Source: Ideonella sp.
Lineage (GTDB): Bacteria; Pseudomonadota; Gammaproteobacteria; Burkholderiales; Burkholderiaceae_C
Length of the DNA stretch: 64,000 nucleotides
Direction: 5' to 3'
Assembly: GCA_016721465.1 (NCBI GenBank)
Contig: JADKIA010000027.1
Span: forward strand, 372,001-436,000
The first letter of the stretch is position 1; every line of letters starts with the position of its first letter. The notes below the pieces were generated by a model. It ran no database searches. It was not told the DNA's origin and saw nothing but the letters and a program-made list of their open reading frames with translations. A program made the translations under genes and the position numbers. Below are positions 1 through 7,770 of the stretch, in pieces.

Positions 1-893
1 TGCGCCATCGCGTAGCGGGTCAGGCTGTCCATCAGCAGCAGCACGTGCCGGCCTTGATCGCGGAAGTGCTCGGCGATGGCGGTGGCGTAGGTGGCGCCCT
101 GCATGCGCACCAGGGGCGGCGCATCGGCCGGCGCGGCCACCACCACGCTGCGGGCCAGGCCTTCCTCGCCGAGGATGTCCTCGATGAATTCCTTCACCTC
201 ACGCCCGCGTTCGCCGATCAGGCCGACCACGATCACGTCTGCGGCGGTGTAGCGGGCCATCATGCCCAGCAGCACCGATTTGCCCACGCCGGTGCCGGCG
301 AACAGGCCGATGCGCTGGCCGCGGCCGACGGTGAGCATGGCGTTGATGGCGCGCACGCCGGTGTCCAGCGGGGTGCGCACGGGGTCGCGGTCCATGGCGT
401 TGATGGGGCGGCGCGTCATCGGCTCGTTGCGCACGTGCTGCAGCGGACCGCGCCGGTCCATCGGCTGGCCATGGGCGTCGACCACTCGGCCGAGCAGGCC
501 GTCGCCCATCGACAGGTGCAGGCCGCGGTCTTCGCTGCGGCGCCAGAGTTGGTTGTCCCGGCCCAGCAGCGGCGGGGCGTGCGGCACGGCGCGGGGCACC
601 ACGCGGGCGCCGCTGGCCAGGCCATGGATCTCGCCGGTGGGCATCAGGAAGGCGCGGTCGCCGTTGAAGCCGACCACTTCGGCCAGCACCGGCTGCTGCG
701 CGTCGCCGTGCACTTCGAACACCGAGCCCACCGGCGCACGCACGCCGGCGGCTTCGAGCACCAGACCGGTGACGCGCACCAGCGTGCCCTGGGTCTGCAG
801 CGGCAGCGGCACCGAGGCGTAGGCCTGCAGGTCCTGCAGGTAGTGCAGCCAACGGTCCGTGCGTGAGCCGGCAGTGACATCGGCATCGATCAT
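1..893 (-). CDS. fliI: Flagellum-specific ATPase FliI (partial, 3' end outside window)
   Basis: ATPase of the flagellar type III export apparatus, which acts at the cytoplasmic base of the flagellum with FliH. The frame is open from the ATG at 893 to the window edge, giving about 297 N-terminal residues of a protein usually near 440-470. A Walker A motif (GTGVGKS) lies near residues 200-206 and the conserved GERGRE stretch follows near residue 230, both typical of F1-beta-like export ATPases. The ATG overlaps the fliH stop by four bases (ATGA), so the two are probably translationally coupled. The remainder of the gene continues off the left end of the window. Confidence 0.96.
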   Translation of the reverse strand, partial: MIDADVTAGSRTDRWLHYLQDLQAYASVPLPLQTQGTLVRVTGLVLEAAGVRAPVGSVFEVHGDAQQPVLAEVVGFNGDRAFLMPTGEIHGLASGARVVPRAVPHAPPLLGRDNQLWRRSEDRGLHLSMGDGLLGRVVDAHGQPMDRRGPLQHVRNEPMTRRPINAMDRDPVRTPLDTGVRAINAMLTVGRGQRIGLFAGTGVGKSVLLGMMARYTAADVIVVGLIGERGREVKEFIEDILGEEGLARSVVVAAPADAPPLVRMQGATYATAIAEHFRDQGRHVLLLMDSLTRYAMA

Positions 894-1702
894 TCGAGGC
901 CTTCTTCCGGCGCGGGCGTCCATGACGGATCGGCTGGCCGGTCCGGCAGCTCCAGTGCCACCGGCTCGTCGGGCTCACCGGGCCACGCCACCTGGGTGCC
1001 CAGTGCCAGCGTGGCGTCGATCCAGCGCGACTCGATGCGCGCGTCGATGGTGCCCGCATCGGTGTCGATCAGGCAGCCGCCGCGTTCGATGGCGGGCTGC
1101 GAGACCAGTCGCGCGCCACGGGCAGCCAGCGCATCGAGCGCAGCCTTTTGCACCAGGCTGAAGTCGGCCGGGTTCACTTCGACCACGATCTGCCTGGCGC
1201 TCATCAGCACGGCGTGCACGGCTTCCTGTGCCACCCGCGCCACCAGCTCCGGTCGGGTGCTCAGTTCATGGCGCACGACCTGACGCGCCAGCTGCGTGGC
1301 CACCTTGGCCACGGCCGCGGCCATGCCTTGTTCCAGCGCATCGAGCTGGCCTTCGAAACTCTGCAGCAGCACGCCGAACTGGCCGCTCATCTGTTGTGCA
1401 AAACTCTGCTTGAAGCTGTCCAGCGCGACCAGGCCGTCGCGGTAGCCGTCCTGGTAGCCGCCCTGGCGCGCTGCATTCACCTCGGCCAGCCACTCTTCGG
1501 TGCTGGGCTCGGGTGCTGGGGCTTCGGGCTCGGGCTCTTCGGCCAGCGGGGGTTCGTTGAACCCTGGCCCGAAGTTGCCGGGCCGCCAGCTGGCGAAGTC
1601 CTGCAGTTCCTCGCGCGGGATGAAGCGGGTGTAGGACGCCGCGGTTCGCGAATTGGGTGGCGGCGGCACCTGCCGCGGATCGATCGGCTTAGAGGAACTC
1701 AT
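890..1702 (-). CDS. fliH: Flagellar assembly protein FliH
   Basis: Regulator and stator-like partner of the FliI ATPase in flagellar type III export. The product has 270 residues. The N-terminal third is Pro/Glu-rich and low in complexity, and the rest is helical and coiled-coil-like, with a C-terminal half resembling V-type ATPase subunit E, as usual for FliH. It sits between fliG and fliI, the standard order. It overlaps fliG by 14 bp and fliI by 4 bp, so fliFGHI behaves as one tightly packed operon. Sequence conservation in FliH is low, so the call rests on position, length and composition together. Confidence 0.93.
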   Translation of the reverse strand: MSSSKPIDPRQVPPPPNSRTAASYTRFIPREELQDFASWRPGNFGPGFNEPPLAEEPEPEAPAPEPSTEEWLAEVNAARQGGYQDGYRDGLVALDSFKQSFAQQMSGQFGVLLQSFEGQLDALEQGMAAAVAKVATQLARQVVRHELSTRPELVARVAQEAVHAVLMSARQIVVEVNPADFSLVQKAALDALAARGARLVSQPAIERGGCLIDTDAGTIDARIESRWIDATLALGTQVAWPGEPDEPVALELPDRPADPSWTPAPEEGLE

Positions 1703-2684
1703 CGGCGCCTCCGGTGGCCAGCACGATCTGGCCCTCGTCCATCAGGCGGCGCACGATCTTGAGCATTTCCTTCTGCTCGGCTTCCACCTCGGCCACGCGC
1801 ACCGGGCCGCGCGAGTCGAGATCCTCGCGCAGCGTTTCTGCCGCGCGGCTGGACATGTTCTTGAACACCTTCTCGCGCATCTCCGGCGTGGCGCCCTTGA
1901 GTGCGATGACCAGCGATTCGGACTGCACTTCCTTGAGGATGCATTGCACGCCCTTGTCGTCGAGCTTTTCCAGGTCGTCGAAGGTGAACATGTTGTCCAT
2001 GATCTTCTGCGCCAGGTCGGCATCGCCTTCGCGTATGAAGTCCAGCACCGAGGTCTCCACGGCGGTGCCCAGCAGGTTGATGATCTCTGCCGCGGGCTTC
2101 ACGCCGCCCAGCGTGGACTTCTTCATGCGCTCGCCACCGGCCAGCACCTTGCTCATCACCTCGTTCAAGTCCTTCAATGCGGTGGGTTGGATGCCGTCGA
2201 GCGTGGCGATGCGCACCAGCACTTCGTTGCGCTGGCGCTCGGGCAGCTCCTTCAAGATCAGCGAGGCCTGATCCGCGTCCAGGTGCACCAGGATGGCGGC
2301 CACGATCTGCGGGTGCTCGTTGCGCAGCAACTCGGACACGGACTGGGCATCCATCCACTTCAGGCTCTCGATGCCCGTGGTGTCGGTGCCTTGCAGGATG
2401 CGGTCCAGCAGCAGGCTGGCCTTGTCCTCGCCCAGGGCCTTGCGCAGCACGTTCTTCACGTACTCGTCGGTGTCGTTGACCAGCATGTGCTGGGCCGCGG
2501 CCACCGCGGTGAACTTGGCCAGCACCACGTCGACGCGCTCGCGTGGCACGGTCTTCAGCCGGGCGATGGTCTCGCCGAGCTTTTGCACCTCCTTGGGCGC
2601 CAGTTGCTTGAAGACCTCGGCGGCTTCCTCCTCGCCGAGCGACATCAGCAGGATCGCGGAATCTTCCAGGCCTTCGTCGTCCAT
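1689..2684 (-). CDS. fliG: Flagellar motor switch protein FliG
   Basis: Rotor component of the switch complex. It binds the MS ring (FliF), FliM and the stator MotA, and its charged C-terminal domain takes part in torque generation. The product has 331 residues, the normal length. The N-terminus carries the typical segment AILLMSLGEEEAAEVFKQL, and the middle domain carries the conserved EHPQIVAAIL stretch. The start at 2684 lies 18 bp downstream of the fliF stop, and the end overlaps fliH. The intact stator-contact domain fits the motAB genes present at 15226-17052. Confidence 0.97.
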   Translation of the reverse strand: MDDEGLEDSAILLMSLGEEEAAEVFKQLAPKEVQKLGETIARLKTVPRERVDVVLAKFTAVAAAQHMLVNDTDEYVKNVLRKALGEDKASLLLDRILQGTDTTGIESLKWMDAQSVSELLRNEHPQIVAAILVHLDADQASLILKELPERQRNEVLVRIATLDGIQPTALKDLNEVMSKVLAGGERMKKSTLGGVKPAAEIINLLGTAVETSVLDFIREGDADLAQKIMDNMFTFDDLEKLDDKGVQCILKEVQSESLVIALKGATPEMREKVFKNMSSRAAETLREDLDSRGPVRVAEVEAEQKEMLKIVRRLMDEGQIVLATGGADEFL

Positions 2685-2702
2685 TGCTCGCAGTCCTTGT
2701 CG

Positions 2703-4415
2703 TCAGGCGGCTTCGCCATTCATCCAGCCACGCAGGATGTTGGAAACCGCCTGCGGATTGGTGCGGGCCAGGCCCCGCGCGTCGTCCAGCTGCTTGGCGG
2801 CATGATTGACCTCGAGCGCCAGCGTCTCTTCGGCGCCCGGCAGCTTCTGCGTGTCGTCCACCAAGGCGTCGAGCTGGGTGCCGCGGGCGCTGGCCTCGGC
2901 GGCTGCGGCGTCCTTTTCGGCCTGGGTGGGCTCGGGTGGCTTCAATGCGGGGCGGATCACCGCGAAGACCAGCAACAGCGCCACGGTCAACAGCGACAGC
3001 GGCACGGCGCTGGCCCGCACCAGGTCCAGCAGCCAGGGCTGCTTCCAGAACGGCACTTCCTCTGGCTTGACCGTGGGCTCGGTGCGGAAGGGGATGTTCA
3101 CCACCTTGACCGAGTCGCCACGCTCCTTGCTGAAGCCCACGGCCTCCTGCACCAGCGCGGTGATCTTGTCGAGCTCTTCCTGCGGCAGGGCGGTGGTGGT
3201 GGTCTTGCCCTTGGGGTCGGTGCTGCTGCGGTGGTTCACCAGCACGGCGGCGTTCAGGCGCTTGATCATGCCGGTGGCATTGCGCTTGACGCTGACGGTC
3301 TTGTCCACCTCGTAGTTGATGACGTTCTCGCGCCGAACGTTGCCTCCAGCGCTGCCCACCTGGGCGGCCTGCAATGGCGCCGAAGCGCCGGTGAGCGGCG
3401 CGGTGGCGGGCGTGCCCGGCTGGTTGCTGGCCGCGCCAGGCACGCCGCTGGGCTGGGCCAGCGCGCCGTTGCTCAGATCGGCCGTGCGCTGGCTGCGCAG
3501 CGTGGCCTCACCCTGCTGGTTGGGCTTGTAGGCTTCGGACGTGGACTCCTGCTGCGTGAAGTCGATCTCGGCACTGACCGTGGCACGCAGGTTGTCTCGG
3601 CCCAATGCGGGCTCGAGGATGTCCAGCACCCGCTTCAAGTGGGTGTGCTCGACCTGCTGCACGTACTGCAGCTGCTGGGTGTCGAGTGACTGCTGCGCGG
3701 ACTCCTGCGGGCCGGCCAGCGGCGTGCCGTTCTGGTCCAGCACCGTCACGGCCTTGGGCGACAGGTCGGGCACCGACGAGCTCACCAGGTGCACGATGCC
3801 GGCAATCTGCGCGCGGTCCAGAGTGTGGCCGCTGCGCAGCGTGACCACGACCGAGGCGCTGGGCTTCTGCTGCTCGCGATAGAAGCCGTTCTGCGCGGGC
3901 ATGGCCAGGATCACCCGGGCCGTTTCCACCGAGGCCAGTTGCTGGATCGACTTGCCCACCTCTTCGCTCAGCGCGCGCTGCAACTGCGTGCGCTCCTGCA
4001 ATTGCGACTGGCCAAACTTGGCGTTGTCCATCAGCGCATAGCCGCTGGTGCTGGCCTTGGGCAGACCGGCCTGCGACAGCTTCATGCGCAGCTCGGCCAC
4101 GCGATCGGCCTGCACCATGATCACGCCGCCGTCGAGCACCTTGGAGTTCACGCCCATCTGGCGCAACTGGTCCAGCACTGGGGCAGCGTCCTTGTCGGGC
4201 ATGCCGTTGGGGTAGAGCGGCGCGAGGTTGCTGGACTGGCTCCACAGGGCCAGCGACACCAGCACGGCCAGCAGACCAGCCACGCCGGCACCCATCAGCA
4301 ACTTGGCTCGCATGGGCAGGGCGGCCAGGCGCGCCAAGGGGCCACGCGACGGTTCGACCGCCGCACGTTCTGCGGCGGCGTTCTGCGGAATGACGGCGGT
4401 GAGGTTGGCGTCCAT
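2703..4415 (-). CDS. fliF: Flagellar MS-ring protein FliF
   Basis: Inner-membrane MS-ring protein on which the basal body is built. The product has 570 residues from the ATG at 4415. The frame stays open upstream to 4541, but that extension has no FliF character, while the chosen start gives the usual short cytoplasmic N-terminus. A first membrane helix lies near residues 40-58, followed by the conserved periplasmic ring-building domain (NLAPLYPNGMPDKDAAPVL). A second membrane helix lies near residue 470 and is followed by the FliG-binding tail. It is the first gene of the fliFGHI operon and is divergent from fliE across a 174-bp spacer. Confidence 0.96.
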   Translation of the reverse strand: MDANLTAVIPQNAAAERAAVEPSRGPLARLAALPMRAKLLMGAGVAGLLAVLVSLALWSQSSNLAPLYPNGMPDKDAAPVLDQLRQMGVNSKVLDGGVIMVQADRVAELRMKLSQAGLPKASTSGYALMDNAKFGQSQLQERTQLQRALSEEVGKSIQQLASVETARVILAMPAQNGFYREQQKPSASVVVTLRSGHTLDRAQIAGIVHLVSSSVPDLSPKAVTVLDQNGTPLAGPQESAQQSLDTQQLQYVQQVEHTHLKRVLDILEPALGRDNLRATVSAEIDFTQQESTSEAYKPNQQGEATLRSQRTADLSNGALAQPSGVPGAASNQPGTPATAPLTGASAPLQAAQVGSAGGNVRRENVINYEVDKTVSVKRNATGMIKRLNAAVLVNHRSSTDPKGKTTTTALPQEELDKITALVQEAVGFSKERGDSVKVVNIPFRTEPTVKPEEVPFWKQPWLLDLVRASAVPLSLLTVALLLVFAVIRPALKPPEPTQAEKDAAAAEASARGTQLDALVDDTQKLPGAEETLALEVNHAAKQLDDARGLARTNPQAVSNILRGWMNGEAA

Positions 4416-4589
4416 CGGACCTGCGACGTAGACAAACAGAAGAAGGGGCCGAAAGGCTCCTCGAATGAGATCGATTGTTCGGCAGGGCCTGGCGGCGGCA
4501 TGGCGCAAACAGCCCGCATTTCGCGCTTCAGTTCCGCCCATCGCGGCCGAGGGCCGGGCCTAGAGTTCGGGTGGTGGAAATGCCTGCCC

Positions 4590-4913
4590 ATGGATCTCAA
4601 GCTCAAACCCTTTGACTTCGCCGCCGCGGTGGCCAAGGCGGGCCTGCGCACCGACGGCATGCCCGTGGGCAAGCCCAAGGCGGCGGAGCCGGGCAGCTTT
4701 CAGGCCACGATGTCGCAAGCCCTGCGCGAGGTGAGCGATGCGCAGAACGAGACCACCACGCTGCAGCAGGAGTTGCAGCTGGGCAATCCCACGGTGGGCC
4801 TGGAGCAGACCATGATGTCGATGCAAAAGTCGCAGATCGGTTTCCAGGCCGCGCTGTCGGTGCGCAACCGGCTCGTGCAGGCCTACAGCGAGATCATGAA
4901 CATGCAGGTCTGA
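4590..4913 (+). CDS. fliE: Flagellar hook-basal body protein FliE
   Basis: Small periplasmic adaptor joining the MS ring to the proximal rod, exported by the flagellar type III system. The product has 107 residues, the usual size. The C-terminal half shows the conserved FliE pattern (NPTVGLEQTMMSMQKSQIGF, then VRNRLVQAYSEIMNMQV). The ATG at 4590 is chosen because the frame upstream of it carries no plausible start and no FliE-like sequence. It is transcribed divergently from fliFGHI. No confident promoter was recognised in the spacer 4416-4589. Confidence 0.95.
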   Translation: MDLKLKPFDFAAAVAKAGLRTDGMPVGKPKAAEPGSFQATMSQALREVSDAQNETTTLQQELQLGNPTVGLEQTMMSMQKSQIGFQAALSVRNRLVQAYSEIMNMQV

Positions 4914-4955
4914 GCCGCACGGCGCCGGGTGGCGCCGACAGCGCACTGCAGGGCT

Positions 4956-5480
4956 TCAAGAGGGGGCGCAAGGCCGCACGGCGGGCATCGGCAGCTCGGG
5001 TGCACACACCGCCGGGCGTCCCAGCCGAGAGACCTGCACGCGCAGTTGTTCGCCCGTCGGTGCGGCCAGCAGGATCGGGCCTGCGGCGATCGGGCTCAGG
5101 CCCTGCATCGCATCGAAACTCTGCGTGGCGGCCTGCAGCAGGCTCACGCCGGGGTGGTCCTGGTGCGTCACCAACTTCAGCACCGCGGCGTCGCCCGCCC
5201 GGCAATCTGCCTGGGGGCTGGTGCTGACCGCATAGCACCAACGGTTGCCGGTCTGGAAGCTCACGTGCAGCGGCCGTCCCAGGCGCACGGCCTCGTGCCG
5301 CGTCTCGCCCAGGTCCATGGCCAGGTGCTCGGCGGCCGAGCGCAGGCGATGGCGCGCCAGCATGGCCGACAGCGAGGGCACGGCCACCCCCATCAACACG
5401 GCCACCATGGCCAGCGCGATCATCAGCTCCAGCAGGGTCAGGCCACGTGCTGGGGTGCGTGGCGGGCGGGGACGGGGCAT
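4956..5480 (-). CDS. GspH/FimT-family pseudopilin
   Basis: Type IV pilin-like protein with a prepilin signal: a basic, Pro-rich leader of 13 residues ending in Gly, then LTLLELMIALAMVAVLMGV with Glu at mature position 5 and a hydrophobic N-terminal helix. Length is 174 residues. The body matches the GspH/FimT pattern (a second helix with LRSAAEHLAMDLGETRHEAV and a beta-rich C-terminus). Minor pilins of this type prime type IV pili or type II secretion pseudopili after cleavage by a prepilin peptidase. It follows the other pilin-like gene by 13 bp. No other pilus assembly gene is in the window. Confidence 0.85.
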   Translation of the reverse strand: MPRPRPPRTPARGLTLLELMIALAMVAVLMGVAVPSLSAMLARHRLRSAAEHLAMDLGETRHEAVRLGRPLHVSFQTGNRWCYAVSTSPQADCRAGDAAVLKLVTHQDHPGVSLLQAATQSFDAMQGLSPIAAGPILLAAPTGEQLRVQVSRLGRPAVCAPELPMPAVRPCAPS

Positions 5481-5493
5481 CGGCGCGCTCGGC

Positions 5494-5958
5494 TCAAAGG
5501 TTCCAGCAGCGGCCGTTCGGACGAAACTGGCTGAGTGCGCCGTTGACCTGCAGGCTCAGCACCGGGCATTCGCGGTCGAGGGCCTGGCTGGGCTCGGCGC
5601 GGGCGACCGCTTCATAGCTGTCCGGGCCGCCGCTGCGCAGTTCAATTCGGTAGTGGCCGGCGGCGCTGCGGGCCGAGGTGCTGCCAACGAGTTGATCCAG
5701 GCGCTCGGCATAGCGGCCGTGGACGCGGCGAAAGCGCTCCTGGCCCCATTGCAGGCGTTGCAGGGCAGCGGTGGCGTCGACGCGTCGGCTGCGCGCCAGC
5801 TGTTCCAGGAAGGTGGGCATGGCCGCTGCGCCCAGCACGCCGATCACGGCCAGCGTGATGGCCACCTCCACCAGCGAAAGGCCATGGCGCGACCGCGGGC
5901 TGCGCAGCGGCTGGGCCGTGCAAGGCGGGTTCACGGCGTGCCTCGCGCGACGGGTCAA
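5494..5958 (-). CDS. PilE-like type IV pilin
   Basis: Prepilin-like protein of 154 residues. A leader ends at HG and is followed by LSLVEVAITLAVIGVLGAAA, with Glu at mature position 5, the classic class III signal. A long N-terminal helix precedes a beta-rich domain with RFRRVHGRYA, and two Cys residues near the C-terminus (ECPVL and GRCWNL) can form the D-loop disulfide. The start overlaps the ycgR stop by four bases (ATGA), so it is coupled to ycgR and lies in the same operon as the GspH-like gene. Its substrate machinery is not encoded here. Confidence 0.85.
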   Translation of the reverse strand: MTRRARHAVNPPCTAQPLRSPRSRHGLSLVEVAITLAVIGVLGAAAMPTFLEQLARSRRVDATAALQRLQWGQERFRRVHGRYAERLDQLVGSTSARSAAGHYRIELRSGGPDSYEAVARAEPSQALDRECPVLSLQVNGALSQFRPNGRCWNL

Positions 5959-6719
5959 CCGATCGACAGCAAGCGGCGCCGCTTCTGGGTCTGGTCGATG
6001 TAGCGTTGCAGCGTGCGCTCGGCTTCCGGCGTCATGCCCTGCAGCTCGCAGCCCAGGCGGGCGCCGTGCGATTGCGGCTGGATCGAAGTCACGTGCTGAA
6101 GCTTGAGCGTGGCGGCCAGGCGGGTGACCGGATCGAGCTCCATGCGCACACCATGCAGCACGCCGCCCACTTCGAGCGGTGGCACATCGTCTGGCAACAG
6201 CAGCGAACAGCCGCCGATGCTCAGGTCCAGCACCCGCAGTGACAGCTGCATCTCGGGCAATGCGGGGTGTCGAAACAGCGCCTGCGGGGCAGCGCGTTCG
6301 AGGGTGCGCACGCGATAGGCCTGGCGACGCTGCAGGCGCAAGACGGTGGCGGGCAGGCGCGCCTGCAGCGCGCAGCTGCTGACACTGCGCACCAGCACCA
6401 GTTCTTCCAGGTCGAACTGCAGCTTGACCGCGTCCAGGTAGGCCACGGCGGTGGCTTCATCGCCGGCGATGAGGGTCGGCAGTCGCGAATCGTTGGATTC
6501 CGCGCGCAGCGAGATGCGTGCGGTGTGGCCGTCCACCGACCACAGCACGGTGTCCAGGCCTGCACCGCTGGGCGAGCTGACCTGGATCGGCGTGCTGGTG
6601 TCGTTGAGCTGGCGCATCAGCGCCAGCACCTCACGCGGATCATGGACGCGAAACGCCGCGTTCGGATCGGATGCGCCATGCGCGTCGAGGACGGCAGGCT
6701 GGGTGTCCAGGAAGGCCAT
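5955..6719 (-). CDS. ycgR: Flagellar brake protein YcgR (PilZ, c-di-GMP binding)
   Basis: Cyclic-di-GMP receptor that slows or biases the flagellar motor. The product has 254 residues with the two-domain YcgR architecture: an N-terminal YcgR domain to about residue 125, then PilZ. The PilZ c-di-GMP motifs are intact: RRQAYR at residues 131-136 (the RxxxR type) and DLSIGG at 165-170 (the DxSxxG type). It lies between fliT and the pilin-like pair, so it may be expressed with late flagellar genes. Intact ligand motifs argue that it responds to c-di-GMP. Confidence 0.93.
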   Translation of the reverse strand: MAFLDTQPAVLDAHGASDPNAAFRVHDPREVLALMRQLNDTSTPIQVSSPSGAGLDTVLWSVDGHTARISLRAESNDSRLPTLIAGDEATAVAYLDAVKLQFDLEELVLVRSVSSCALQARLPATVLRLQRRQAYRVRTLERAAPQALFRHPALPEMQLSLRVLDLSIGGCSLLLPDDVPPLEVGGVLHGVRMELDPVTRLAATLKLQHVTSIQPQSHGARLGCELQGMTPEAERTLQRYIDQTQKRRRLLSIG

Positions 6720-6755
6720 GGCGGGTACCTTGCGTTGAGAGGTTCGAGGCGGCGA

Positions 6756-7067
6756 TCAGTGCAAGGTCTTGGGCTTGCCTGCCAGCACCTGGTCCAGGTC
6801 GTCCAGCCAGGGCTCGGCCAGGTGACGGATCTCGGCATCGTTGACCAGGATGCGCTGCATGATTCGCGACTTGAGCTGGCTCTCCTCGCTGCTGAGCTGG
6901 CTGCCCTTGGCAGCGTTCTTGAGCTGGCTGATGAGCAGCACGCAGGCGCCCTCGAGCTTGATCACGTGGTCCCAGTTGCCAGCGCGGGCGGCATCGAGCA
7001 TTTCGGCGCTGGCCTTCTCGATGGCCTCGTAATAGCTGAGGAGTTGGGTGTTCATGGCGATTTGCAT
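6756..7067 (-). CDS. fliT: Flagellar chaperone FliT
   Basis: Small helical export chaperone for the filament cap FliD; in enterics it also binds FlhDC. The product has 103 residues. The N-terminal helix (LLSYYEAIEKASAEML) and the general all-helical make-up match FliT, and it follows fliS by 10 bp, the standard fliDST order. An alternative ATG four codons downstream (7055) would give MNTQLLSYY and cannot be excluded. FliT is poorly conserved in sequence, so context carries much of the assignment. Confidence 0.9.
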   Translation of the reverse strand: MQIAMNTQLLSYYEAIEKASAEMLDAARAGNWDHVIKLEGACVLLISQLKNAAKGSQLSSEESQLKSRIMQRILVNDAEIRHLAEPWLDDLDQVLAGKPKTLH

Positions 7068-7077
7068 GGCGTGTCAC

Positions 7078-7518
7078 TCAGATTCGGTTCAGCACTTCTT
7101 TGTGCTCGGCGATCGAGGTCCACGCCTCGCGCAGCGGCTGCATCAATCGGCGGCACTCGTCCAGCGCCTGGAGGTCGCCCCGCAGGTTGGCCTGCGTCAG
7201 GCGCAGGCAGATGTAGGCATACAGGTCGGCCAGATCGGCGGCCAGCTGGCCACCGGCATTGAGGTTGAGCGCCGCCTTCAAGCCCTCGTCCACGATGCGC
7301 ACGGCGTGGCTCAGCGCGGTGTTCTTGGTTGGCACGTCCTTGTTTCGGATGGCCCCCTCGGCCCGCAGCAGGGCCGTGAAAAAGGCCTCGAAGAGCAGGC
7401 TCACCAGCTGGTGCGCGGAGGCGTTCGACACGGCCGTCTGTGCCCCAACCTGCTGATAGGCCCCGGCAAAGCTGTGGGCGTTCATGGAACGAGAACCGAA
7501 TGGTGCGCTGTACATCAT
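7078..7518 (-). CDS. fliS: Flagellin export chaperone FliS
   Basis: Cytosolic chaperone that binds the C-terminus of flagellin and prevents premature polymerisation. The product has 146 residues. Typical FliS features are visible: an early Tyr-rich stretch (AGAYQQV), ASAHQLVSLLFEAF, and the helix with LADLYAYICLRLTQAN. Two adjacent ATG codons (7518 and 7515) can serve as the start. A likely sigma-28 promoter at 7564-7591 lies 46 bp upstream, so fliST can be transcribed independently of fliD. Confidence 0.95.
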   Translation of the reverse strand: MMYSAPFGSRSMNAHSFAGAYQQVGAQTAVSNASAHQLVSLLFEAFFTALLRAEGAIRNKDVPTKNTALSHAVRIVDEGLKAALNLNAGGQLAADLADLYAYICLRLTQANLRGDLQALDECRRLMQPLREAWTSIAEHKEVLNRI

Positions 7519-7563
7519 GGTGGGTGGATGTGTGCAGTGGGTGGGTCGCGGGCTGATGCATGG

Positions 7564-7591
7564 TTATCGGACCGCTGCCGCCGACACTTGA
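7564..7591 (-). promoter_or_regulatory. Predicted sigma-28 (FliA) promoter for fliST
   Basis: On the minus strand the sequence reads TCAAGTGT, 12 bp, then TCCGATAA, against the sigma-28 consensus TAAAGTTT-N11-GCCGATAA. The -10 element differs by one base, and the spacing is one base longer than the ideal. Expected transcription start is about 35 nt before fliS. Confidence 0.7.
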
Positions 7592-7770
7592 GCCACGATT
7601 GGCGCGGCTTGCTCGGCGCAATTCAGGGCCGGCCAAAGGCCCTGGCCACGTCGCCGACGGCGCCCGGCCGACCGCGTGCGATCGGCGGTGAGCAGCGGAT
7701 CCGGGCGGACGCGCGTGCGCACCGCGCCATGCCCTGCGGGCCGGCGCAGCTCCCCCCGGCCGGGCCGGGG

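Noticed and set aside
2177..2479. Short Arg/Ala/Pro-rich open frames on the strand opposite fliG, and many similar ones across the window.
   Set aside because: Typical GC-driven shadows of genuine genes, with no start signals or family features.
7754..7770. A terminator after fliD.
   Set aside because: There is a GC-rich inverted repeat next to the stop, but no loop of useful size and no T-tract; recorded only as a possible hairpin.
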